Shown: positions 18,107 to 26,183 of the stretch, one piece after another
Position numbering within the stretch: position 1 is the stretch's first letter
Layout of the letters: every line of letters starts with the position of its first letter
Assembly (NCBI RefSeq): GCF_002802865.1
Contig: NZ_PGLQ01000003.1
Span: 229,304-293,303, forward strand
Direction: 5' to 3'
DNA from: Bifidobacterium scaligerum
GTDB taxonomy: Bacteria > Actinomycetota > Actinomycetes > Actinomycetales > Bifidobacteriaceae
DNA: 64,000 nucleotides
The notes under the pieces: model-generated
What the model was told of the DNA's origin: nothing
Databases searched by the model: none
The model's input: the letters and a program-made list of their open reading frames with translations, nothing else
Position numbers and translations under genes: made by a program

Positions 18107-18787
18107 ATGGCGGACGGCTCAATCTTCGCGGATGAATCCGGCGAACAAGGCTTCCAGTCCGAGTATTACGCGCTGACGCTGGTATTTCACGACCAGTTCA
18201 ATCCGGTCATCCCCGTTTTCGAGGATTACGAGCAGTTGCTCCGCAACGCCGGATTGCCGGACATCCCCATGCACGCCTCCCCTTTACTGAATGGACACGA
18301 TGACTACCAGCGCCTTGCCATCAGCCAGCGCAAGCGACTCCTCGCCTACTTCATGTCCATGCTCCACAAGCTACCGGTGCAATACGTGACGCTTATTTAC
18401 CGGAAAGCCGAATACACAACCTTGGAACAACTCGGGATGCGTATCAAACGAGACATCGTCAATACCGTGTTCGACCATCTCGATCTGTTTCAACGCTTCG
18501 ATGCCGTCAAGGTTTACTACGACGGAGGCCAGAGTCTAATCACCCAGGCTATCCGCGGCGCGGTTGAATACGCGCTCTCGAAGCAGGCCATCGTATACAG
18601 GAAAGGTTCTCCGACCGATTATCGGCTGGCGCAGGTAGCCGATCTCATCTGCACCATCGAACTGACCGCCCGCAAATACGAGAACCACGAGCAGACCGCC
18701 ACCGACGAACGCTTCTTCGGACCGGTAGGTGCCTTCAAAAAGAACTACCTGAAAAAAGTGCGCAAGCATCTCCTCCCATCTCAGTAG
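18107..18787 (+). CDS. DUF3800 family protein
   Basis: The 226-residue protein starts at an ATG with AGGAG about eight bases upstream. It opens with the family hallmark IFADESG, where the Asp and Glu are thought to be part of an RNase H-like metal site. It then has VYYDGG at mid-length and closes with QVADLICTIELTARKYEN, the conserved Asp-containing C-terminal helix. Length is usual. DUF3800 proteins are common in mobile elements and defence islands; their activity is not settled, although a nuclease fold is expected. The gene sits at the right edge of the accessory block, alone on its strand, with a terminator-ended structured leader just before it. The next gene, for a TetR regulator, converges on it. 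Confidence 0.85.
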   Translation: MADGSIFADESGEQGFQSEYYALTLVFHDQFNPVIPVFEDYEQLLRNAGLPDIPMHASPLLNGHDDYQRLAISQRKRLLAYFMSMLHKLPVQYVTLIYRKAEYTTLEQLGMRIKRDIVNTVFDHLDLFQRFDAVKVYYDGGQSLITQAIRGAVEYALSKQAIVYRKGSPTDYRLAQVADLICTIELTARKYENHEQTATDERFFGPVGAFKKNYLKKVRKHLLPSQ

Positions 18788-18955
18788 CCCAAGCGACTCT
18801 CATAGCGCACTGGCAGGTACCAGAGTGGACCGGCAATTTCGAGGGGAGCCTTCGAGTGACGCCTAAGAGGAGCTGATGCGTCAGCCTCCTTCTGTTCTTC
18901 CACACCATTGATTACGGTTACGAGCAAAGCCAACCCCGCTGGGGAAATGGAAGTA

Positions 18956-18992
18956 AGAGCCGGACGCCCCGAGTATCTTGGGGGACGGCTCT
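18956..18992. terminator. Hairpin in convergent junction between DUF3800 and TetR genes
   Basis: Arms starting AGAGCC at 18956 and ending GGCTCT at 18992 pair, with a further CCCC/GGGG inner stem. It has no T run but lies between two convergent genes, where a bidirectional terminator is expected. Confidence 0.5.
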
Positions 18993-19016
18993 CGCGCTTC
19001 CGTACCTGTTAGACCA

Positions 19017-19682
19017 TCAGACGCGCAGCATCAACCGCGACATCTGCTTGATGAACGATTCCCGATCGATGCCGTGTCCGTCTTCCAGCCACCACATCAC
19101 GCTTTGGGCCAGCGCGCCGGCGACGAACTGCTCCCGCAACTCGGGAGAGACACCGCCTCCGGAAGTACCGTCGCCGGCACCTTCACGCGTATCTTCACCG
19201 CCCAATTGGGCGAGAATATCTCCCAATGACCCGGAATCGGCCTGCCCCGGCAACTGCGCTGCGTATCCGTCGGCACTAGTGGCGAAACCCAGCAGGTACG
19301 GAACCATGCCACTACGCTTCATGCCCAGCAGCATGACCCGATGCCGCTCAAGCTGTGCAACGCTGCAACGGACATACATCTCGGTCAGCATCGCACGGTC
19401 GGGCATCACGCCATCTGCACGCAGTTTCTTCCACTCACCACGAAAGGACGCCATCGCCAGATACTGTATCCAGCGCATCATCGCCGCGACGAAATCATTC
19501 TTATCCGAGAAATGAGAGTAAAACGTGGCCCGGCGCACCATAGCTTCGTCGCACAACGCGCTTATGGTGATGTCATCCAGACGTTGGGTACCCATCAGCC
19601 GCTCAAAAGCTCCGAATAGCGACTCGTAGGTGCGTATGACCCGCAAATCCCGATTGCCGCGACTGCCCTGACGATCTGCCAT
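19017..19682 (-). CDS. TetR/AcrR family transcriptional regulator
   Basis: The 221-residue protein has the classic TetR N-terminus: a helix-turn-helix at about residues 37-60 reading DDITISALCDEAMVRRATFY followed by SHFSDKNDF. The rest is an alpha-helical ligand and dimer domain without clear sequence signature, and it contains an unusual Gly/Asp-rich insert (GEDTREGAGDGTSGGG) before the last helices. It is divergent from a two-gene operon for a membrane protein and an NAD(P)H oxidoreductase, separated by 155 bases, so it very likely represses that operon and its own gene. The inducing ligand is unknown. No clear ribosome binding site was seen at the chosen ATG, but the start agrees with the domain boundary. 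Confidence 0.88.
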   Translation of the reverse strand: MADRQGSRGNRDLRVIRTYESLFGAFERLMGTQRLDDITISALCDEAMVRRATFYSHFSDKNDFVAAMMRWIQYLAMASFRGEWKKLRADGVMPDRAMLTEMYVRCSVAQLERHRVMLLGMKRSGMVPYLLGFATSADGYAAQLPGQADSGSLGDILAQLGGEDTREGAGDGTSGGGVSPELREQFVAGALAQSVMWWLEDGHGIDRESFIKQMSRLMLRV

Positions 19683-19837
19683 ATGTAAAGATTCCCCGTG
19701 TTGGCGGACATCTCGTCTTCACATGTCAATTATCTGTCGGATTGTCCCGAAACGTACGCTCCGCATCATTCGCTCGCCGCTAGCATATATGTCGAAAAAC
19801 CTACGCAGGAAACGCTACGAACGGAGGTGAACGCATC

Positions 19838-20509
19838 ATGGGCATCGTGATGATCAAGCCGGTGCTGATGGCCGTGTCAGGCGTCTGCTGGTCGGTGACC
19901 TACATCAGCTTGATTCGCAACGGTTTCAAAGAGCGTACCTGCGGCATGCCTCTGTTCGCACTGGGGCTCAACATCTGCTGGGAGGCGCTGTATACCTTCG
20001 ACGGCTTCGTCTCCAACCCATCGGACATACAGACATGGGTCAACGCGATATGGGCGTGCCTCGATATCGCCATCGTCGTCACATGGGTGCGATACGGGCG
20101 CGCGCTGCTGCCGACGCCGGCGCGACGTCATTTCGCCGCGTTCACCACGCTTGCGCTCATCACCTGCGCGATGGCACAACTCGCGTTCTATCTGCGATTC
20201 GACAACACCGTGGAGGCATCGCAGTACTCGGCATTCGCGCAGAACGCCGTGATGTCCGTGCTGTTCCTCACCCATCTGTGGAACCGTGGGAACGGACGCG
20301 GACAAACCATGTCGATGGCCATCGCCAAATGCCTGGGCACGCTCGCCCCCACGATACTAGGCGGACTGATCGAAAGCCTCAACGTCTATATCCTTCTCAT
20401 GGGAGCAATCTGCCTGATCTTTGATCTGCTGTACATCGGCCAGCCGCATGCGCTACGACGTCAAACGACCGATGGTCTCTCCCGGCTCGCTCAGAAAGGA
20501 ACACGATGA
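19838..20509 (+). CDS. Seven-helix integral membrane protein, possibly Pyr4/PaxB-like
   Basis: The 223-residue protein starts at an ATG with GGAGGTGA eight bases upstream. It has seven hydrophobic segments and short loops and no signal peptide. The second helix contains LNICWE (Glu49) and the last FDLLYI (Asp196). Fungal membrane terpene cyclases of the Pyr4/PaxB type are also small seven-helix proteins with a key Glu early and a key Asp late, and bacterial relatives exist; I note the resemblance but cannot prove the family. The stop overlaps the start of the oxidoreductase gene by four bases, so the two are translationally coupled. Both are likely under the divergent TetR regulator. Confidence 0.7.
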   Translation: MGIVMIKPVLMAVSGVCWSVTYISLIRNGFKERTCGMPLFALGLNICWEALYTFDGFVSNPSDIQTWVNAIWACLDIAIVVTWVRYGRALLPTPARRHFAAFTTLALITCAMAQLAFYLRFDNTVEASQYSAFAQNAVMSVLFLTHLWNRGNGRGQTMSMAIAKCLGTLAPTILGGLIESLNVYILLMGAICLIFDLLYIGQPHALRRQTTDGLSRLAQKGTR

Positions 20510-21081
20510 CCAATATCCTGTACATCAACGGGCACCCGGATCCCAACAGCTTCCACGCCGCAATCCGCGACGCCTATGCGAGTGGCGTCGACACCGGTCG
20601 GAACACCCTGCACATCCTGAATCTTGGCGAAGAGACCTTCGATCCCGTATTGCGATACGGCTACCGCAAGCGCATGGAGGAGGACCCGTTCATCACCCGA
20701 TCGCAGCAGGAGGTGCTTTGGGCCGACCACATCGTATTCGCATATCCCATCTGGTGGGGACAGATGCCTTCATTACTGTCCGGCTGGCAGGCACGCGTGT
20801 TCACACCGAAAGTCGCGTTCTCGTACACATCCAAGTTCACCACGGACAAGCGGCTGGCTCCACGTACCGCCGACATCATCGTCACCAGCCGTGCCCCTCG
20901 ATACCTGTGGGGCTTCGCCGGAATCGGAGGCACCAAACTGCTGAACGACAACCTGTTCGCGCTCACCGGCATCAAGCTACGCAAACGACTGGTGCTCTCC
21001 GGCATAGGTACCTCCAACGACGATGAAGCCCGCTGTAAAGCATTTCTGGACAAAGTGCGCAACCACGCCTCCACAATCTGA
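20506..21081 (+). CDS. NAD(P)H-dependent oxidoreductase, flavodoxin-like fold
   Basis: The 191-residue protein begins ILYINGHPDPNSF, the phosphate-binding loop of the NQO1/Kef-associated flavodoxin-fold family, and has the conserved YPIWWGQMPS segment around residue 82 that lines the FMN/substrate site. It is expected to bind FMN and reduce quinones or similar electrophiles with NAD(P)H, in the cytoplasm. Length is normal. The start has AAAGGA five to six bases upstream and overlaps the previous gene by four bases, so it belongs to the two-gene operon opposite the TetR gene. Such regulator-oxidoreductase pairs commonly answer quinone or electrophile stress; that role is inferred. Confidence 0.88.
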   Translation: MTNILYINGHPDPNSFHAAIRDAYASGVDTGRNTLHILNLGEETFDPVLRYGYRKRMEEDPFITRSQQEVLWADHIVFAYPIWWGQMPSLLSGWQARVFTPKVAFSYTSKFTTDKRLAPRTADIIVTSRAPRYLWGFAGIGGTKLLNDNLFALTGIKLRKRLVLSGIGTSNDDEARCKAFLDKVRNHASTI

Positions 21082-21252
21082 CGATTGCACCGGGTACAGT
21101 GGTTTAAGCAGTACCGAGGTTGGCACCTGTTGGACTCCAACTTGCAAACTTCCGCAACACGCCGAAGAAGAGCGGCAAGTTAAGAAGTAAGACGGTTGGG
21201 CGGTATGCCGATTTTCGTTGCGATTCCGCCAGTCTTACGGCCTGAAGTTGCG

Positions 21253-21301
21253 AATCTCGTATCCTCGTCAGGGTTTTCAGAGTTTTCCGAAAACCTTCTT
21301 T
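21253..21301. repeat. Interspersed repeat copy 2 with hairpin
   Basis: Shares the lead AATCTCGTATCCTC and the hairpin core with 16811-16864. The arms GGTTTTC (21272-21278) and GAAAACC (21289-21295) are perfect and are followed by a T-rich tail. It may serve as a terminator for the oxidoreductase operon, which ends 170 bases upstream. Confidence 0.6.
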
Positions 21302-21707
21302 CCATGCTCATCACAACCCTATAACCCGCGACGCAACATACATAGCCCCCATAGCTTGCGAATAGCCTGCAAAGCAGCACAACGAGCTGCATAGGCGTGT
21401 ACACAATCGCGTATTTTTGTCGTTTTTGCGGGGACGTACCGCGGTAGCATCTACGAGCGCTTCCGCACCTCACGGAATTCCAAGGATTTGCGTGGTACAA
21501 AAACACACAACAGCCCGAAACACACTTTCGTGGCACGCCCGAGTGGTACGAAAACGCAAATCGGCCAATATCACGCTCATGTGCGCACCTAATCTATGAA
21601 CTTGCGCACCTATGAATCCCGCGAGCCATCCCGCGTGCCGCCCCGCAAACGCCCGCGCCAATGCCGAGCGCAATAAAGCCGCAAAACGGCCACGCGCAAA
21701 CGCCGAT

Positions 21708-21735
21708 TTGCGTAATACACGATTCCGTGTAATGT
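21708..21735 (+). promoter_or_regulatory. Candidate promoter of tRNA-Thr
   Basis: TTGCGT and TAATGT are spaced by 16 bases, and the -10 box ends 43 bases before the tRNA. Fair match to a housekeeping sigma promoter. Confidence 0.45.
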
Positions 21736-21778
21736 ATTCCAAGTTGCTTAACGGACGTCAGCCTGTCCGCGCATCATC

Positions 21779-21853
<75 letters not shown>

Positions 21854-21939
21854 GAGACTCCTCGCTTGTAAGCCCCTCAATCAGAACCCCGTTACTGAGC
21901 CCCCATCACATCCTCTTCAGGGCTTCGATCAAAAGCTAG

Positions 21940-22050
21940 TCACCACTCAATTCCATATTCGGCATACATGTAAACGTCGTACTGATATTCGCTACCGTAA
22001 TGCGGATCACTCTGATGCGACTCATGCTGGTTGTTATCTGACTGCATCAT
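21940..22050 (-). CDS. Candidate small acidic, tyrosine-rich peptide (35-37 aa)
   Basis: A frame too short for ordinary gene calling starts at one of three successive ATG codons (22053, 22050, 22047), the last being six bases after AAAGGA. It encodes MQSDNNQHESHQSDPHYGSE followed by a Tyr-rich tail ending GIEW. The peptide is soluble, acidic, with six Tyr and four His and no hydrophobic segment. It lies 260 bases downstream of the OFA transporter on the same strand. The good ribosome binding site and orderly composition support a real gene; I know no family. It could also be a chance frame. Confidence 0.4.
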   Translation of the reverse strand: MMQSDNNQHESHQSDPHYGSEYQYDVYMYAEYGIEW

Positions 22051-22309
22051 CATTCCTTTTCCTAGCCTCATCGACACTAGCCTCATCGGCATTACGCACA
22101 GGTATAACGGCAGCGTGTTACCGAGCTATGCTCATCCAGCAAATCGCAAGTGAATTCGCGGCGAATTATTGCAGCACCATTGCGTAAGCCTTGACGCCCT
22201 TCCCACCGGACGCCAAGCCGAGAACTGCTTGCCGTCCAGCACACACTTCATCATGTGCGAAGCCACGCTCGGGATCAGCCGCGCGCCATCCGCATATTGT
22301 CCGCGCGAT

Positions 22310-23578
22310 TCACGATCGCTTGCCCGCAACCTTGACTGCAGTAATGCTGGCCAGCGCCACGACGAACAACACGGTCAGTACAGGAATCAGTGCCGCATAT
22401 CGATGCGACTGATCCGGCGCATGCGTCACTACAAACGACGCCAGCTGGTTTCCGGACAATCCCGCAAACGCCCATGCACTCAACGTCAAACCATGTGTGG
22501 TGGACACGGTTTTGGTGCCGAAATGCTGATCCAGCAGTACGGGAAGCGTAGAGAAACCACCGCCATAGCCGGCGTTAACGAGGAACAGCATGGCGAGCAC
22601 GGCCCACAGCAGTGCGTTGTCGATGCTGCCCGTCACCGTCTGCAGCACACATACGGCGATCGACATCACGAAAATCACCTGATACACACTTTCGCGACGC
22701 TTCAAATGGTCAGACAGCGCGGAGAATCCCACGCGACCAGCAGTGTTGAATACCGAATCCACCGCAAGCACCAGTCCAATCACGCCGGCAATCGCAGCAG
22801 CAAAATCCGCAGCATCCAACGACGCATACTGCGGCAAGGACTGCAGCACATCGTGGAGAATGTCCTTCTCCTGACTGATCAGCGCCAAACCGCAGGTGAT
22901 ATTGATATAGAACGCGATCCAAATACCCCAGAACACCGGCTTCTTCAGAATCGATGCGCGGCTGACATGCGAGGCGACCGGATCGTATGTCCAACCAGCT
23001 GGACGTTGAATCAGCAGGAATCCAACGAACATCATCACCACATACACCGCGGCGAGCACATAGAACATGTTCACAAGACCCACGGCACCGATCAGCCATT
23101 CCATCACCGGGCTCGCCAGGGCTTTGGACAGGCCGAATCCCGCGACGGCAACGCCTGTGGCCAGTCCTTTATTGTCCGCGAACCACAGCATCAGATTCTT
23201 GACCGGAGTCAAGTAGCCGACGCCGAGGCCCACGCCCATAATCGCGCCATAACAGATGAACACGCCCGGCAGGAATCCCAAGGCGATGCTCACACCGGTA
23301 CCTGCAAAGCCAACCACAAAGCAGATCATCGAAACCAATGCGGATTTCTTAATATCCTTCTCCACCATCGGTCCGGCGAACGCCGCAGACATACCGAGGA
23401 AGAAAATCGCGAGCGAGAAGCCCCACTCCACCGCCGAGGCGTTGACATGCAACTGATCGGCGATGAGCTGTTTGAACACACTCCAGCAGTAGACGGTGCC
23501 GATCGGAATATGAATCAACAGTGCGGGAATGATTGCGCTGGTCCAGCGGTTTCCGGAAGACTGCTTGACGGTGGCCAT
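22310..23578 (-). CDS. MFS transporter of the oxalate/formate antiporter (OFA) family
   Basis: The 422-residue protein has twelve predicted membrane helices. The start is set at the ATG followed by ATVKQSSGNRW, with AAAGGA about nine bases upstream; the frame extends 43 codons further but without sense. Conserved OFA features are the first helix with IHIPIGTVYCWSVF and GVGLGVGYLTPVKNL in helix 4, and the pair of basic loops. OxlT-type proteins exchange small organic anions across the membrane; the substrate here cannot be told. The gene stands alone: the nearest plus-strand gene (DUF1275) is divergent across 242 bases. In bifidobacteria an oxalate-degrading set would also include frc and oxc, which are not in this window. 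Confidence 0.88.
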   Translation of the reverse strand: MATVKQSSGNRWTSAIIPALLIHIPIGTVYCWSVFKQLIADQLHVNASAVEWGFSLAIFFLGMSAAFAGPMVEKDIKKSALVSMICFVVGFAGTGVSIALGFLPGVFICYGAIMGVGLGVGYLTPVKNLMLWFADNKGLATGVAVAGFGLSKALASPVMEWLIGAVGLVNMFYVLAAVYVVMMFVGFLLIQRPAGWTYDPVASHVSRASILKKPVFWGIWIAFYINITCGLALISQEKDILHDVLQSLPQYASLDAADFAAAIAGVIGLVLAVDSVFNTAGRVGFSALSDHLKRRESVYQVIFVMSIAVCVLQTVTGSIDNALLWAVLAMLFLVNAGYGGGFSTLPVLLDQHFGTKTVSTTHGLTLSAWAFAGLSGNQLASFVVTHAPDQSHRYAALIPVLTVLFVVALASITAVKVAGKRS

Positions 23579-23820
23579 GCAGGTGAATCCTTTCGACTCT
23601 CGTACAGTTCTCGTCAGCCGTACGGAATCGCCAACACCCACAAACACCACATTATTCATGTGCGTTTCTTCGGCGTCGCTGTTTCCGTCGACGCCGACAA
23701 ACAGCACTGTACCGCCACTTCACCGGCAGCACGCACGTGTCACTAGAGAACACGGCATGATATTGTTCACATTCGGATTGTCGAGAAGAATCGCAACATA
23801 GAAAGAAAGCCCCCAACATC

Positions 23821-24642
23821 ATGACCTCACACCTTGCCGAAGCAGGACGTACGCTGGTTCCCCGCAAGAATGATCGCTACGGCTTGCTTTCCCCGGCGCT
23901 GGTGATTCTCACGTTCGTCGCCGGACTGGTGGACGCCTTAAGTTATCTGGCGCTCGGGCACGTGTTTGTGGCCAACGTGACCGGCAACATCGTATTTCTC
24001 GGTTTCGCGTTCGCGCACGCGCAAGGCTTCGTCTGGTGGACTTCCGCACTCACGTTAGCCACGTTCATGATCGGCGCGTTCATCGGCGGACGCATTATTC
24101 ATTACTTTGGAGACAACCGCGCACGTCATCTGCTGGTTTCGACTTCAATTCAGCTGGCGTTCGTGGTTGCCGCGCTGATTGGCATCTACTTGCTCAACCG
24201 TTTCGCGCCAGAACCATCGATGGGCGGCACCGACGCTTCGGCTATCGTACGCGCCTCGCAACCCAGCCTGAACTTCCCCACCGCCCGGCACATTGATCTG
24301 CATATTATTCTGTTGATCGTGCTGCTCGCCCCGGCTATGGGCATCCAGAATTCCACCGCCCGCAAACTCTCGGTACCGGATTTGCCCACCACAGTACTCA
24401 CGATGACGCTGACCGGCATCATTGCCGATACGTCCGCTCATGGTCATGAACAGTCCAAACTTGGCCGTCGAGCCATCGTGATGCTGGCTTTGGCACTCGG
24501 CGCTTTGACCGGGGCCACGCTGCAGACGCACGGTCATGAAGACGTTATTTTGATGGTGATGATCGGCTGCTTGATTGCAGTAATCGTAATGATGATTCCG
24601 CATGTGCATTCTGATGCCCGCTGGGTGACCGGGAAACGGTAA
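23821..24642 (+). CDS. YoaK/DUF1275 family membrane protein
   Basis: The 273-residue protein has six predicted membrane helices and the family signature VDALSYLALGHVFVANVTGN near residues 38-58, with a later LAPAMGIQNSTARKLSVPDL segment around 170-190. Function of the family is not established; members are small integral proteins found widely in bacteria. An insert of about 25 residues rich in Pro and Ala (FAPEPSMGGTDAS) lies in the loop between helices 3 and 4. The ribosome binding site is weak (GAAAG). The gene ends 15 bases before a strong hairpin that it shares with the convergent gene. Confidence 0.85.
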   Translation: MTSHLAEAGRTLVPRKNDRYGLLSPALVILTFVAGLVDALSYLALGHVFVANVTGNIVFLGFAFAHAQGFVWWTSALTLATFMIGAFIGGRIIHYFGDNRARHLLVSTSIQLAFVVAALIGIYLLNRFAPEPSMGGTDASAIVRASQPSLNFPTARHIDLHIILLIVLLAPAMGIQNSTARKLSVPDLPTTVLTMTLTGIIADTSAHGHEQSKLGRRAIVMLALALGALTGATLQTHGHEDVILMVMIGCLIAVIVMMIPHVHSDARWVTGKR

Positions 24643-24656
24643 ACGACTTTGTTGAT

Positions 24657-24705
24657 AATCGCGAAAGGCCGCCTCCGCAATATCGGGAGACGGCCTTTCG
24701 CGATT
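24657..24705. terminator. Bidirectional intrinsic terminator
   Basis: Perfect 15-base arms (24657-24671, 24691-24705) plus an inner CCTCC/GGAG stem, between convergent genes. T-rich on the plus side (GATTGTTG) and A/T-rich on the other. Confidence 0.8.
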
Positions 24706-24733
24706 GTTGAAGCGCTTGCTCAGTCAGTATCGC

Positions 24734-25219
24734 TCACTTCTTGGAAGCGTTGACTGCATCCACGGCCTTCTGGAGAGAGGCAGTGTGCGACTTATACCAA
24801 TCGGTCTGCTCATTGAGCTTATCGGTAGCGGCCTGGTAGCCCTTGGTGTCGTCGGCAAGGCAGCCTTCATACTCAGGCAGTTCGGCGCTCAGCTCCTTGT
24901 TGAGCGCGTCAAGCGTGGAAGAGTCCTTCACGTCCTTCTCGGTGAGGGAAGCAGCTTCGGAGGCGTCGCCGTTAACGAGATTGTTGTAGTCGTTGGTAGC
25001 GTTGCGCACTTCTTCAGAGGCGGTGGCACAGGCAGCCACGGCATTGTTGTACTGAGCGTCCGAATAGGCGCGGAAACCGAATACACCGGCCACGGCAATC
25101 ACGGCGACGACAACCACCACGATGAGGGCGATAGCCCACTTCGGCATGTGCTTCTTCGCAGTGTCCTGCGCGTTGTCCTGTGCGTTGGACTGAACAGCAG
25201 ACTGCTGATTCTCGGACAT
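24734..25219 (-). CDS. Single-pass membrane protein with extracellular helical domain, unknown
   Basis: The 161-residue protein starts at an ATG with AAAGGAG seven bases upstream. Residues 1-27 are hydrophilic and Gln/Asn rich, residues 28-48 are one membrane helix made largely of Val, Ala and Ile, and the rest is an acidic, helix-forming domain with two Cys (in AACATASEE and EYEGCLADD) that could form a disulfide outside the cell. No signal-peptidase site or lipobox is seen, so an N-in membrane anchor is likely. No family recognised. It is followed by the shared terminator at 24657-24705. Role unknown; cell-envelope association is inferred from topology. Confidence 0.78.
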   Translation of the reverse strand: MSENQQSAVQSNAQDNAQDTAKKHMPKWAIALIVVVVVAVIAVAGVFGFRAYSDAQYNNAVAACATASEEVRNATNDYNNLVNGDASEAASLTEKDVKDSSTLDALNKELSAELPEYEGCLADDTKGYQAATDKLNEQTDWYKSHTASLQKAVDAVNASKK

Positions 25220-25360
25220 ACTCGATCTCCTTTGTTCTCGTTTTGGTCTCGTTCAGACATCAGGCTGATGCTGTTGCGGCATCGCGGTAACACCGCTTCC
25301 CGGGTTTATAGTCCCGATGTCGTTCCGGCATGGAGGCGTTCGCAGAGCCTCTCAGGCAAC

Positions 25361-25385
25361 AAAAAACCCTCGCATTTCGCGAGGG
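25361..25385 (-). terminator. Intrinsic terminator downstream of the tRNA-Glu/tRNA-Gln pair
   Basis: Stem CCCTCGC/GCGAGGG (25367-25373, 25379-25385) with a five-base loop. On the minus strand it is followed by six T (25361-25366), five bases after the tRNA-Gln CCA end. Confidence 0.85.
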
Positions 25386-25390
25386 CTCAT

Positions 25391-25465
25391 TGGCTGGGGT
25401 GCCTGGACTCGAACCAAGAATGGCTGAACCAGAATCAGCTGTGTTGCCAATTACACCACACCCCA
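25391..25465 (-). tRNA. tRNA-Gln(CTG)
   Basis: On the minus strand the acceptor TGGGGTG pairs with CACCCCA. The D arm GTGTAATTGGCAACAC, the anticodon stem GCTGA/TCAGC enclosing CTG, and the T arm with GGTTCGAGTCC are all present, and CCA is encoded. It reads CAG. It follows a tRNA-Glu by 37 bases and probably shares its transcript. Confidence 0.95.
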
Positions 25466-25502
25466 ATTTGGCTGGCGTAGCAACTCCGAAGAGTTGTTCG
25501 TC

Positions 25503-25575
25503 GTACCCCCAACCGGATTTGAACCGGTGTTGGCGCCGTGAGAGGGCGTAGTCCTAGACCGCTAGACGATGGGGG
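25503..25575 (-). tRNA. tRNA-Glu(CTC), copy 1
   Basis: Acceptor GCCCCCA pairs with TGGGGGT (last pair G-T). The anticodon region GCCCTCTCACGGC carries CTC, and the T arm has GGTTCAAATCC. CCA is not encoded. Sequence is identical to copy 2 at 26398-26470. It reads GAG. Confidence 0.95.
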
Positions 25576-25623
25576 CATATTCAGTTTTCACTGGCTGCTC
25601 GGCGAACCGCGCAACAGGTGTAT

Positions 25624-25651
25624 ATATTACACACCGAGTCAGAGATCGCAA
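25624..25651 (-). promoter_or_regulatory. Candidate promoter of tRNA-Glu copy 1 / tRNA-Gln
   Basis: On the minus strand TTGCGA and TAATAT are spaced by 16 bases and the -10 box ends 48 bases before the tRNA. Confidence 0.45.
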
Positions 25652-25787
25652 ACCTCGGCGTGTCGCAAGGTCGTTCATGGATTCAGCCACCAACGCACCC
25701 TTCCCTTCCACTGTCCTCCCACTGTCCTTCCCGGTTCCCCATCCTCCCCTCGCCTCCCTCTCCGTCAGCCCCATCAATCAACCTCTT

Positions 25788-25853
25788 CCATCATCCCCTT
25801 CCATCATCCCCTTCCATCGACCCTATCAATCGACCCTATCAATCGACCCTCTA
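25788..25853. repeat. Tandem 13-base repeats
   Basis: Two units CCATCATCCCCTT are followed by about two and a half units ATCGACCCTATCA. Pyrimidine-rich strand; typical replication-slippage array. Confidence 0.7.
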
Positions 25854-26060
25854 TTCTGGGCATTCACCTACCACAAAGCAGCCGCCCCAACTGGTTCGGG
25901 GCATCCGCGTACCACAAAAGTCCCGCTTTCCCCACTTTCACGGTATGGATATGCCCAGAATCCCCTGTATGACGCGTGTATGCCCAGAATAACTGGCGGA
26001 ATATGCCCAGAATCGGCGCAACGGTTATCGAAGGGGATACGTACATGCCCAGAACTAGGC

Positions 26061-26100
26061 GAAGCAGGACGAAGCAGGACGAAGCGGGACGAAGCAGGGT
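26061..26100. repeat. Four tandem 10-base units
   Basis: GAAGCAGGAC repeated four times, with one base changed in unit 3 and one in unit 4. No coding context. Confidence 0.8.
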
Positions 26101-26183
26101 AAACCGAGTCGAATAGGTAAAAGATGGGCCTTACATTCTGGATGAAAAATTCTCTTGTCGAATCAAGGGTCAGATTAAGGGTC

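Larger units (their letters stand above)
21082..21778. other. Gene-free stretch before tRNA-Thr
   Basis: No credible protein gene. It holds the second copy of the interspersed repeat at 21253-21301 and the tRNA promoter near its right end. Open frames across it have cysteine-rich, random-looking composition and no ribosome binding sites. Confidence 0.55.

Noticed and set aside
1..18787. Intact prophage
   Set aside because: No capsid, portal, terminase, tail or lysis genes were seen. Integrase, Rep-like and defence genes point to an integrative or plasmid-derived element.
22132..22329. 65-residue minus-strand frame overlapping the transporter end
   Set aside because: No ribosome binding site and basic, Cys-containing random composition. 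A short gene cannot be excluded but is not supported.
22169..23746. 525-residue open frame antisense to the OFA transporter
   Set aside because: Rich in His, Arg and Gln with no start signal. The minus strand encodes twelve membrane helices.
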